From: a virus
Length of the DNA stretch: 26,310 bases
IMG/VR virus record: IMGVR_UViG_3300025647_000231
Location: 1-26,310 of that record
Strand: one strand, 5' to 3'
Position numbers and translations under genes: made by a program. A model generated the notes under the pieces. It saw nothing but the letters and a program-made list of their open reading frames with translations. It was not told the origin of the DNA and ran no database searches. Numbering within the stretch: the stretch's first letter is position 1; every line of letters begins with the position of its first letter. Below, in pieces: positions 7,111-13,826 of the stretch.

Positions 7111-8115
7111 ATGTGGAAATTCTGGCAATATCACGCCCCCGTTTGGAGCCCGGCCGATGAAGGCTCGGGAGGTTCGGGCGAAGGCAACGGAGACGGCGGC
7201 AGCGGCGGCGAGGGCGAAGGCACTGGCGGCGAAGGTGGAGAAGGCGAAGGAGGTAGCGGTTCCCAGGGCTCCTCGATCCTGGACTTCGCCACCAAGGGCA
7301 AGGCCAAGGAAGGCGAGGGCGACGGTGACGCCTGGAAACTTCCTGACGGTATGGAGCTGCCGGATCATCTGGTTGGTTCGTCGGCTGACGAGACGCTGGC
7401 GAAACTGAGCAAGGCTTACCAGGGCGCGCGGCGCGAGCTGTCCCAGAAGGGCAAGGGCGAGGGCAAGCTGGAAGGCGCGGTGCCCGACGATCCCGACGGC
7501 TACAAATTCGATCCCGATGGCGACGACGACAAGATCGCGGAGGAGCTGAACAGCGAAGCCTCGAAGCCCTATGTCGATGCGTTCCGCAAGGCAGCGCACA
7601 AGCTCGGCATCCCTGACAAGGCGTTCACCCAGCTCATGCGCGAGGGCCTGTCCGGCATCGCGGAGAACGGTATGCCCATCGGCGTGTCGAACGAGGAGGC
7701 AGCGCGGATCAGCGGCGAGCAAGAGATGGCGAGCCTGGTGCAAGAGGTCGGCCAGAAGGAGGCCAGCACCATCGTCAACACCATCGGCACCTATGCCGAG
7801 AAGCTGGCCCAGCGCGGCGTTCTCAAGGACGAGCAGGACATTGCCGAGTTTTCGCAAATGGTCGGCACCGGCCGCGCAGCGCGCATCTTCCACCGCATTC
7901 TGACCGGCGAGATGGGCGAAAAGCCGATCCCTGTGGCAGACGGCGCGGATGGATCGGTGACACCCCAGGAAGCCTATTCCCGGCACGCCCAGGCCAGCAA
8001 GATGAAGCCCGGCGCGGAGAAGGACGCGGCAATGGCAGAGGCACAACGCCTGATGCAAAAGGCGTTTGGCAACTCGCCGCAACCGACTGGCTCGATCCGC
8101 TCCGGCGTGCTATAG
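7111..8115 (+). CDS. capsid scaffolding protein
   Basis: A 334-residue acidic protein immediately upstream of the capsid gene, the standard place for a scaffold. After a short aromatic N-terminus (MWKFWQYHAPVW) come about 40 residues of almost pure Gly/Glu/Ser (17-56), then acidic helical sequence. This includes the scaffold-type segment YVDAFRKAAHKLGI followed by KAFTQLMREGL. The C-terminus (AEAQRLMQKAFGNS) is the part that would contact the capsid protein. Scaffolds guide procapsid assembly and leave on maturation. Start ATG 7111 has AAGGAG nine bases upstream. An intrinsic terminator follows 42 bases after the stop. Confidence 0.82.
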   Translation: MWKFWQYHAPVWSPADEGSGGSGEGNGDGGSGGEGEGTGGEGGEGEGGSGSQGSSILDFATKGKAKEGEGDGDAWKLPDGMELPDHLVGSSADETLAKLSKAYQGARRELSQKGKGEGKLEGAVPDDPDGYKFDPDGDDDKIAEELNSEASKPYVDAFRKAAHKLGIPDKAFTQLMREGLSGIAENGMPIGVSNEEAARISGEQEMASLVQEVGQKEASTIVNTIGTYAEKLAQRGVLKDEQDIAEFSQMVGTGRAARIFHRILTGEMGEKPIPVADGADGSVTPQEAYSRHAQASKMKPGAEKDAAMAEAQRLMQKAFGNSPQPTGSIRSGVL

Positions 8116-8156
8116 GTGCGATGCGGGCGAAAGCCTGTATGAAACCTCCCTGTTGG

Positions 8157-8194
8157 AACGCCCCGGCAATCTCCTCCCGCCGGGGCGTTTTTTT
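8157..8194 (+). terminator. intrinsic terminator after the scaffold gene
   Basis: A perfect 11-base stem, AACGCCCCGGC (8157-8167) with GCCGGGGCGTT (8179-8189), has an 11-base loop and a run of seven T's (8188-8194). It is very strong by inspection. It separates the packaging, portal and scaffold operon from the capsid gene. Confidence 0.93.
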
Positions 8195-8202
8195 ATGCAC
8201 GC

Positions 8203-8231
8203 TTGCCAGATCGCGCGGCTGGTGGCATATT
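8203..8231 (+). promoter_or_regulatory. candidate sigma-70 promoter for the capsid cassette
   Basis: TTGCCA (8203-8208, five of six matches to the -35 consensus) and CATATT (8226-8231, four of six to the -10) are separated by exactly 17 bases. They lie just after the terminator and about 109 bases upstream of the capsid start. With a terminator directly upstream the capsid gene needs its own promoter, and this is the best match in the gap. Predicted only. Confidence 0.5.
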
Positions 8232-8289
8232 GGCGCACAAGATGCAGACCCGCGAGGAACGGCACCCGGCTTAGGCGACAGGCCCGCGA

Positions 8290-8330
8290 CCCTCAAGGCC
8301 CTCGATCTCCCCCGATTGAAACCTTGAAGG
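8290..8330 (+). promoter_or_regulatory. possible leader hairpin covering the capsid ribosome binding site
   Basis: CCCTCAAGG (8290-8298) can pair with CCTTGAAGG (8322-8330) except for one C/A mismatch, across a 23-base loop. The right arm includes most of the GAAGGAG site used by the capsid gene. It may tune translation of the most abundant virion protein. The long loop makes it weak. Confidence 0.25.
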
Positions 8331-8339
8331 AGTGACGCA

Positions 8340-9188
8340 ATGTCCACCTCTCTCTCCACCGCAGCAATCGCCAGCTTCGACGCTGATGTGAAGCACGCCT
8401 ATCAGGATATGGGCAAGCTGCGCGATACCGTGCGGATCAAAACCGGCGTCGTGGGCTCGACCCACCGCTTCCCGAAACTGGCCGCTGGCCTGGCAACCCG
8501 CCGCGTCAAGCAGACCGACGTTGTGCCGATGAACCTCGCGCACACCAACGCGACCGCAACGCTCGAAGATTGGAACGCCGCCGAATACACCGACGTTTTC
8601 GATGATGCGAAAACCAACATCTCCGAGCGCGAGGAGCTGGCCGGTTCCATCGCCAAGGCGATCTCGCGCCGCGAGGATCAGCTTATCATCGACGCGCTCG
8701 AAGCCACCTCCACCACGCTGACCGTGGCAAGCTCCATCGGCGGGGCCAACACGAACCTCAACGTGGACAAGCTGCGCCGTGCATCGCGCCTCCTGGGCGA
8801 CAATGGCGTGGGCGAGGACGAGGATATCACCTATGTCGGTTCCTACGCTGGGCGTGAGGGCCTTCTGGGCGAAACCGAGGCCACCAGCGCGGACTTCAAC
8901 ACGGTGCGCGCCCTGGTCAACGGCGATATCTCGCAGTTTCTCGGCATGTCGTTCAAGTGGATCGCGTCCCGCGCCGAAGGCGGGCTCGACCTGACCGGCG
9001 GCGACCGCACCACCTTCGCCTATGCGAAGTCGGCAATCGGGCACGCAATCGGCATGGATCAGCGGATGGAGGTCAACTACATCCCGACCAAGACGAGCTG
9101 GCTCGCCAACATGCTGTTCTCGGCCGGTTCCATCGAGATCGACGCCGGTGGCGTGGTCGAGATCACCTGCGACGAGGACGGCGCATAA
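8340..9188 (+). CDS. major capsid protein
   Basis: The main shell protein of the head. The 282-residue sequence fits the podovirus capsid family that includes the Bordetella phage BPP-1 type. It opens with SFDADVKHAYQDMGKLRDTV, has STHRFPKL (40-47), then a TDVVPMN / HTNATATLEDW block, EYTDVFDDAK, a helix with SRREDQLIIDAL near residue 110, and a late segment YIPTKTSWLANMLFSAGS. Proteins of this type are expected to have an HK97-like fold, but that is not provable from sequence here. The ATG is preceded by GAAGGAG at a good distance. It is the first gene of a two-gene cassette with its own candidate promoter and flanking terminators. Confidence 0.88.
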   Translation: MSTSLSTAAIASFDADVKHAYQDMGKLRDTVRIKTGVVGSTHRFPKLAAGLATRRVKQTDVVPMNLAHTNATATLEDWNAAEYTDVFDDAKTNISEREELAGSIAKAISRREDQLIIDALEATSTTLTVASSIGGANTNLNVDKLRRASRLLGDNGVGEDEDITYVGSYAGREGLLGETEATSADFNTVRALVNGDISQFLGMSFKWIASRAEGGLDLTGGDRTTFAYAKSAIGHAIGMDQRMEVNYIPTKTSWLANMLFSAGSIEIDAGGVVEITCDEDGA

Positions 9189-9196
9189 GCGCCACC

Positions 9197-9223
9197 AGGG
9201 GGCGGGCCTAGCGCTCGCCCTCT
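9197..9223 (+). other. stable hairpin between capsid and head-protein genes
   Basis: Eleven base pairs (two G-T) form between 9197-9207 and 9213-9223 with a 5-base loop. There is no T tract. A second small palindrome, GGCGC-ATAA-GCGCC (9180-9193), has the capsid stop codon in its loop. Together they could protect the capsid mRNA end or reduce read-through into the next gene. Confidence 0.5.
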
Positions 9224-9249
9224 CCTGAAACTTTACCTGGAGAAGCAAC

Positions 9250-9498
9250 ATGGCTTTCAACCTGCAAGGACTGGAGAACCACAGTGGCTCCGGCGGTGGC
9301 ATCAAGATTTTCAGCTACAACGCCGGTTCCGACGCGAAAGCGGCCGTCAAGGGCGCGGGATACTTCAACACCGCAGCCGACATTCTGAGTGTTGGCGACC
9401 GCATCCTGATCCACGCCTCGGACGCCGATTTCGACGCTCATGTGTCGGCAATCAGCGCCGGTGTCGTGACCATCGCGGCAATCGACGCCTTCGCCTAA
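9250..9498 (+). CDS. small head protein, putative capsid decoration/stabilisation protein
   Basis: An 82-residue protein directly after the capsid gene and in the same transcription unit. It begins MAFNLQGLENHSG, then reads like a small beta barrel: IKIFSYNAG, GYFNTAADILSVGDRILIHA, VSAISAGVVTIAAI. The GYFN-x7-VGD-type pattern recurs in short proteins that follow capsid genes in many podoviruses and siphoviruses. Position and size suggest a decoration or cement protein, but no function is shown by sequence alone. The start has a CTGGAGAAG site. A strong terminator follows 26 bases after the stop. Confidence 0.65.
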   Translation: MAFNLQGLENHSGSGGGIKIFSYNAGSDAKAAVKGAGYFNTAADILSVGDRILIHASDADFDAHVSAISAGVVTIAAIDAFA

Positions 9499-9524
9499 TC
9501 CGCTGGGGTGTGGATGCGAGGGGC

Positions 9525-9558
9525 GGGCCGGGGCTGTCATGGCCCTGGCCCTTTTTCT
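9525..9558 (+). terminator. intrinsic terminator after the capsid cassette
   Basis: The stem GGGCCGGGGC (9525-9534) pairs with GCCCTGGCCC (9542-9551) over ten pairs, one G-T, with a 7-base loop. It is followed by TTTTTCTT. The next gene starts only 13 bases later, leaving no room for a promoter in between. Confidence 0.85.
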
Positions 9559-9570
9559 TAGGGGGCTGAC

Positions 9571-10209
9571 ATGACGGACAGCAGAGTGGACGTGGCATCG
9601 CAAGCGCTGGCTCGCCTGGGCGAACCGGCGATTTCGTCGTTTGAGGAGGACAGCGACACGGCCGAGAAGGTCAATCAGCTCTATGAGCCGACGATCCTCC
9701 AGCTCTTGAGCTCCTACGACTGGAGCTTTGCCACACGGCGCAAGGTGCTGGCCGAGGACGCGGCGGGCCTGCCGCTGAACGAGTGGAAGCGCGCCTTCCT
9801 TCTGCCGACCCTGCGCACGGATCGCGTCGGCAAGCCTCTGTCCGTGTTCAACTCGACGCAAACCCGCGCGCCGCAGGTGTTCTTCTACGAGATACAGGAG
9901 CGGTGGCTGTTCGCGGACTATGACCAGGTGGTGATCGAATACATCTGGCGCGTGCCGGAAAGCCAATGGCCGGGCTACTTCCACACGCTCGCAATCGAGG
10001 CCATTGCCGCGACCCTGGCGCTGCCCGTCACCGAGAACGCCAGCAAGGAACAGCTCCACCGGCAGATCGCCTATGGCAACCCGAGCGAGTTCGGGCGGGG
10101 CGGCTTGCTTCGCACCGCGACCGAGGCCGACGCCACCGGCGACCCGACACGCTCGCTCCTGGACGATCACGATCCGATCTGGGGCGCGCGCTTCGGAGGA
10201 TATCGGTAA
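9571..10209 (+). CDS. tail tubular protein A (T7 gp11-like)
   Basis: The tail protein that forms a ring under the portal and joins it to the nozzle. At 212 residues it is close to T7 gp11 in size. Family features visible are the N-terminal helix VDVASQALARLGEPAI, then TAEKVNQLYEP, LSSYDWSFATRR, and a middle part with WKRAFLLPT and a DYDQVVIEYIWRVPE strand. These are typical of gp11-like gatekeepers. The start ATG has AGGGGG upstream. It follows the capsid terminator by 12 bases, so its expression must come from read-through or antitermination. Its stop overlaps the next start (TAATG). Confidence 0.85.
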   Translation: MTDSRVDVASQALARLGEPAISSFEEDSDTAEKVNQLYEPTILQLLSSYDWSFATRRKVLAEDAAGLPLNEWKRAFLLPTLRTDRVGKPLSVFNSTQTRAPQVFFYEIQERWLFADYDQVVIEYIWRVPESQWPGYFHTLAIEAIAATLALPVTENASKEQLHRQIAYGNPSEFGRGGLLRTATEADATGDPTRSLLDDHDPIWGARFGGYR

Positions 10210-13200
10210 TGCCGACGAGCCGACACATTCAGACCAGCCTTTCGGCCGGGGAGTTCGACCCGCTCCTTTGGAGCCGCGAGGACGTGTCGTTCTTCTACAA
10301 CTCGGCCAGGATCATCGAGAACGCCGTGCCTCTGCCCCAGGGCGGGGCCAAGCGCCGCGAGGGGTGGCGGTATCGAGCGCTCCAGCGCGGCCCGATCTCG
10401 GAGATTAGCCTGGGCGGCGCAACTGTCACCGGCACCAACGGCGGCACCACCGGCAACCTCACCGACGGCGACGAGACGACGCTTTTCCAGACCGGATCGA
10501 GCAAGACGATCAGCGGCATCTCGAACGCCAACCCGGCAGTGGTGACGGCCACCGGGCACGGCTACTCGACCGGCGACCGCGTGCGGATCGACGGGGTGGA
10601 GGGCATGGGCGTGCCAAGCGGTGTGACCGCCTCGATCACCAACGCGACCCAGGCAAACCCTTGCGTTATCACGGCGGCAGGGCATGGGTTCTCGACTGGC
10701 GACACCATCGAGATCACCGGCATCTCGGGCATGACCGAGCTGAACAACGGCACCTACACGATCACGGTGCTGACCAGCGACACGTTTTCCCTGGACGGCA
10801 CCAACAGCACCGGCTTCACGGCATACTCGACCGGCGGCACGGCCGAGCAAATCCTGGCAACCTCGATCAACGGCCACCAGGGCGCGATCACGGTGCTGAC
10901 GGCCGACACCTTCGAGCTGGATGGCTTCGACAGCTCGGCGCTTGGGGCTTACAGTTCGGGCGGCACGGCCGTGAAGGGCATCGGCACAGCGACCGCATAC
11001 GAGGTGCTGCGCGTCGATCTCGGATCAGCACAGGCGGTTTCCTTGGTGGATGCGCGCGATCTGCGCGTGGTGGAGTTCCCGGCCGGTGTCACGTCGGCCG
11101 ATCTGACCTTGCAGCGCAGCTCCGACGGATCAACCTGGACAGATGCAGACACCTTTGCCGTGGGCAACGTGGCCTATGACCGGCGGTTCGCAGCGGCTCC
11201 AGATCAGCTTCTGGGCACCGCGCGCTATTGGCGCGTGATCGTGGACAACCCGTCGGCCGTCGATCTCAAAGGCGCGACCGTCGAGCTGTCCCAGGTGGAG
11301 ATGCACCTGGAGGCCGGATACAGCAGCGGCGCGACCGTCGGGCAGTTTTCCATTCACCGCCTGACCGCGACGATCCAGGACGAGTATATCCTGGTTCTGA
11401 CGGCCGGGTGCTGCGACGTGTTCCGAGGCAGCGACGGCGCATGGGTGGCCTGCACCGCGATCCCGCACACCGACACCCAGGCGGCAGCGGCCAAGAGCGC
11501 GCCGAACCTGGACACGCTGATCCTCTATCAGCAGGATCAAGCGCCCTGGGTGGTGCAGCGCCTCGGTAGCGACACCGACTGGCGCTCGAACGCCCTGGCC
11601 TTCGACACCATCACCGAGTTCTCCTTCGACAGCGGCAACGTCGGCGGCGGCGAGAATGAAATCCAGTTCCTGCGCTTTGACGACATGGCGAGCGGGCACA
11701 AGCTCCTGGTAGAATACAACGGCGAGGCCAGCGACGAGATCGCCTGGACCAACACGGCATCGACCAACGCGGCCAACCTGGAGGCGGCAATCGAGGGCCT
11801 GACCGATATCACGTCGGTGACGGTGCGCGTAAACCAGGGATCGGGCGCGAACGCGGAGCTGGAGGTCGAGTTTACCGGCAAGGACGGCAAGAAGCCCTGG
11901 CCGATCCTGGTGATCGACATTCTGACCGGCGACGGCACGGTGGTGCTGTCCCGCAAGCAGTTCGGCAAGAAGGACTTTGACGCGCTCTGGAGCGCCACGC
12001 GCGGCTATCCGAGCTGCGGCACGTTCTACCAGGGCAGGCACTGGATGGGCGGCTTCAAGGCGCGGCCCGACGTTCTGGTGGGGAGCCGGGCCGGTGCGCT
12101 GTTCGACTTCAAAGAGGACGCGGACCCGGTGGCGGCATCGCCTATCGTGGTCGCGCCCAACATTGACGATCAGGTGACGATCCAGAACATCTATCCAGGG
12201 CGACACCTCCAGATATTCACCAGCTCGGCCGAGCTTTATGTGCCTGACGAGCCGATCACCATCGACAACATCGCGCTCAAGGTGACGAGCCGCCACGGAT
12301 CGAGCCCACAGGTCAAGCCGGTGGACGTGCAGGGCGGCACCATGTTTGTGGATCGCAACGGCCGGGCGCTGCGCGAATACCTGTTCACCGACACCGAGCA
12401 AAGCTACTCGGCCGAGCCGGTGTCGCTCCTGGCCGGGCATCTCATGTCGTCGCCTCGATCCCTGGTGCTGCGCCGTGCGCGCGACGTGGACGAACCGACG
12501 CTTCTCCTGGCTGCGAATACCGGCATCGACCGGAGCGGCAACGAGGTGCCAGCGGCCATGATCGTGATCGACCGCGCCCAGCAGGTGACGGGGTTTTTCC
12601 GCGTCAAGACCCAGGGCAAGCCGCTGGAGTTCGCCACAACGCAGGGCGGTGATGCGTTCGCGGTGGTCGAGCGCGATCTGGCCGGGGCGAAGTGGCACTT
12701 CCTGGAACAATTCGATGATGCGTCCATGTCGGATTGCAGCGTCTCGATCTCGGGCTCCGGCTCGACCATCGACGTGTCGGCCTATCCTTGGCTGGATGGG
12801 CAGGAGGTCGAGGTGCATGGCGACGGCTTGCCGCTCGGGGCCTTCACGGTTGCCTCGGGCTCCATCGACCTGGGCAACGCCAGCTTTGCCAGCTCGGCCG
12901 AGGTGGGCTTGCGCCAGGTGCCGCGCATTGTGCTGCATCCCTACAAGGGCAAGGGCGACCTCTCCCCGACCATGCAGAACATGCGCGTGTTCCGTGCCCT
13001 GATCCAGCTCGAACGCACCGGCGCGGTGGCGATCACCGGGCACGACGGGGGCAGGCCGCGCCAGGTGTCGCTCCAGAATTACGACAGCGGGTTGATGGAC
13101 CCGACGCTGGAGGAGGTGCTATTCACCGGCCCGAAGCGGATAGGCGGGCTTGGCCGCTGGCAGAAGGAGCCGACGGTGGAGATCACGCAGATCGAGCCTA

Positions 13201-13244
13201 TGCCGTTCCTGATGCGGTCGATAACCTACGACGTGAGATTTTAG
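10209..13244 (+). CDS. tail tubular protein B (T7 gp12-like nozzle) with FCCH-like and discoidin-like inserts
   Basis: The nozzle of the short tail. It is 1011 residues, longer than T7 gp12. The N-terminus (SRHIQTSLSAGEFDPLLWSR, then VPLPQGGAKRREGWRY) is the conserved opening of podovirus gp12-like proteins. Two inserted regions explain the extra size. Residues about 102-255 hold repeats of the E1-FCCH-like beta motif (GHGYSTGD, GHGFSTGD, DTFSLDG, DTFELDG, STGGTA, SSGGTA). Residues about 264-369 resemble an F5/8 type C (discoidin) domain (DLGSAQAVS, LQRSSDGSTWTD, YWRVIVDN). The inserts probably decorate the tail surface and may bind glycans. The start ATG 10209 overlaps the previous stop, with GGAGG ten bases ahead; the longer upstream frame is not used. 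Confidence 0.82.
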   Translation: MPTSRHIQTSLSAGEFDPLLWSREDVSFFYNSARIIENAVPLPQGGAKRREGWRYRALQRGPISEISLGGATVTGTNGGTTGNLTDGDETTLFQTGSSKTISGISNANPAVVTATGHGYSTGDRVRIDGVEGMGVPSGVTASITNATQANPCVITAAGHGFSTGDTIEITGISGMTELNNGTYTITVLTSDTFSLDGTNSTGFTAYSTGGTAEQILATSINGHQGAITVLTADTFELDGFDSSALGAYSSGGTAVKGIGTATAYEVLRVDLGSAQAVSLVDARDLRVVEFPAGVTSADLTLQRSSDGSTWTDADTFAVGNVAYDRRFAAAPDQLLGTARYWRVIVDNPSAVDLKGATVELSQVEMHLEAGYSSGATVGQFSIHRLTATIQDEYILVLTAGCCDVFRGSDGAWVACTAIPHTDTQAAAAKSAPNLDTLILYQQDQAPWVVQRLGSDTDWRSNALAFDTITEFSFDSGNVGGGENEIQFLRFDDMASGHKLLVEYNGEASDEIAWTNTASTNAANLEAAIEGLTDITSVTVRVNQGSGANAELEVEFTGKDGKKPWPILVIDILTGDGTVVLSRKQFGKKDFDALWSATRGYPSCGTFYQGRHWMGGFKARPDVLVGSRAGALFDFKEDADPVAASPIVVAPNIDDQVTIQNIYPGRHLQIFTSSAELYVPDEPITIDNIALKVTSRHGSSPQVKPVDVQGGTMFVDRNGRALREYLFTDTEQSYSAEPVSLLAGHLMSSPRSLVLRRARDVDEPTLLLAANTGIDRSGNEVPAAMIVIDRAQQVTGFFRVKTQGKPLEFATTQGGDAFAVVERDLAGAKWHFLEQFDDASMSDCSVSISGSGSTIDVSAYPWLDGQEVEVHGDGLPLGAFTVASGSIDLGNASFASSAEVGLRQVPRIVLHPYKGKGDLSPTMQNMRVFRALIQLERTGAVAITGHDGGRPRQVSLQNYDSGLMDPTLEEVLFTGPKRIGGLGRWQKEPTVEITQIEPMPFLMRSITYDVRF

Positions 13245-13253
13245 GAGGCGGGC

Positions 13254-13823
13254 ATGGCAACAGTTTTCATGGCAATCGGGACGGCCGTATCCAGCGCCGC
13301 CGCTTCCGTCGGGACGCTCTTTGCAGGAGCTGGTGCAGCAGGGGCCGGGGCAGGTGCTGCGGCGGGCGCTGGGGCCGCTGCGGCGGGCTCCGGTGTCGTC
13401 ACGCTGTCCCAGGTGTTGAGCGCCGGGTCGGCCCTGGCGGCAATCGGGCAGGGCGTGGCCGCGAGCCGGGCCGCGAAGGATCAGGCGGCGTTCGCCAGGG
13501 TGCAGGGGCTCCAGGAGCAAGCCCAGGGCGCGGCGCAATCGCGTGACCTGGCGCGGGAATATGCCGAGCTGACCGGCGAGCAAAAGGTGATCCAGCTCGC
13601 CAACGGCCTCGATATCGGGATCGGCACGCCGGTGAACGTGGCCGAAAGCACCAAGCGCTTGGCCGAGCGGAACCTGGACGTGACCAGGAGCAACGCGGAC
13701 AACCGCGCCGCAATGTCCCGCCTTCGGGCGCGGGGCCTCATGTCCGAGGCGCGATCCTCGATGCTGGCGGGCTTCGGCCGTGCGGCACAGATCGGCGTCG
13801 ATGCGTATCAACTGACGGGGTAA
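13254..13823 (+). CDS. internal virion protein, T7 gp14-like
   Basis: A 189-residue protein, nearly the size of T7 gp14, which is ejected first and forms a pore in the outer membrane. The first 75 residues are hydrophobic and Gly/Ala-rich (MATVFMAIGTAVSSAAASVG onward), suitable for membrane insertion. The rest is an Ala/Arg/Gln-rich helix (ASRAAKDQAAFARVQGLQEQ) followed by DIGIGTPVNVAESTKRLA and a final helix with LMSEARSSMLAGFGRAAQIG, typical of gp14-like proteins. ATG has a strong GGAGG. It heads the ejection gene block and lies nine bases after the gp12-like stop. Confidence 0.75.
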   Translation: MATVFMAIGTAVSSAAASVGTLFAGAGAAGAGAGAAAGAGAAAAGSGVVTLSQVLSAGSALAAIGQGVAASRAAKDQAAFARVQGLQEQAQGAAQSRDLAREYAELTGEQKVIQLANGLDIGIGTPVNVAESTKRLAERNLDVTRSNADNRAAMSRLRARGLMSEARSSMLAGFGRAAQIGVDAYQLTG

Positions 13824-13826
13824 ACC

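Noticed and set aside
5001-8082. Long minus-strand frames over the portal, Bbp19-like and scaffold genes
   Set aside because: They are antisense shadows of strongly supported genes, a common effect of high GC at third positions.
8195-8335. Small plus-strand frame in the capsid leader
   Set aside because: It has no ribosome binding site, is Arg/Pro-rich, and overlaps the candidate promoter and leader. It is better explained as untranslated.
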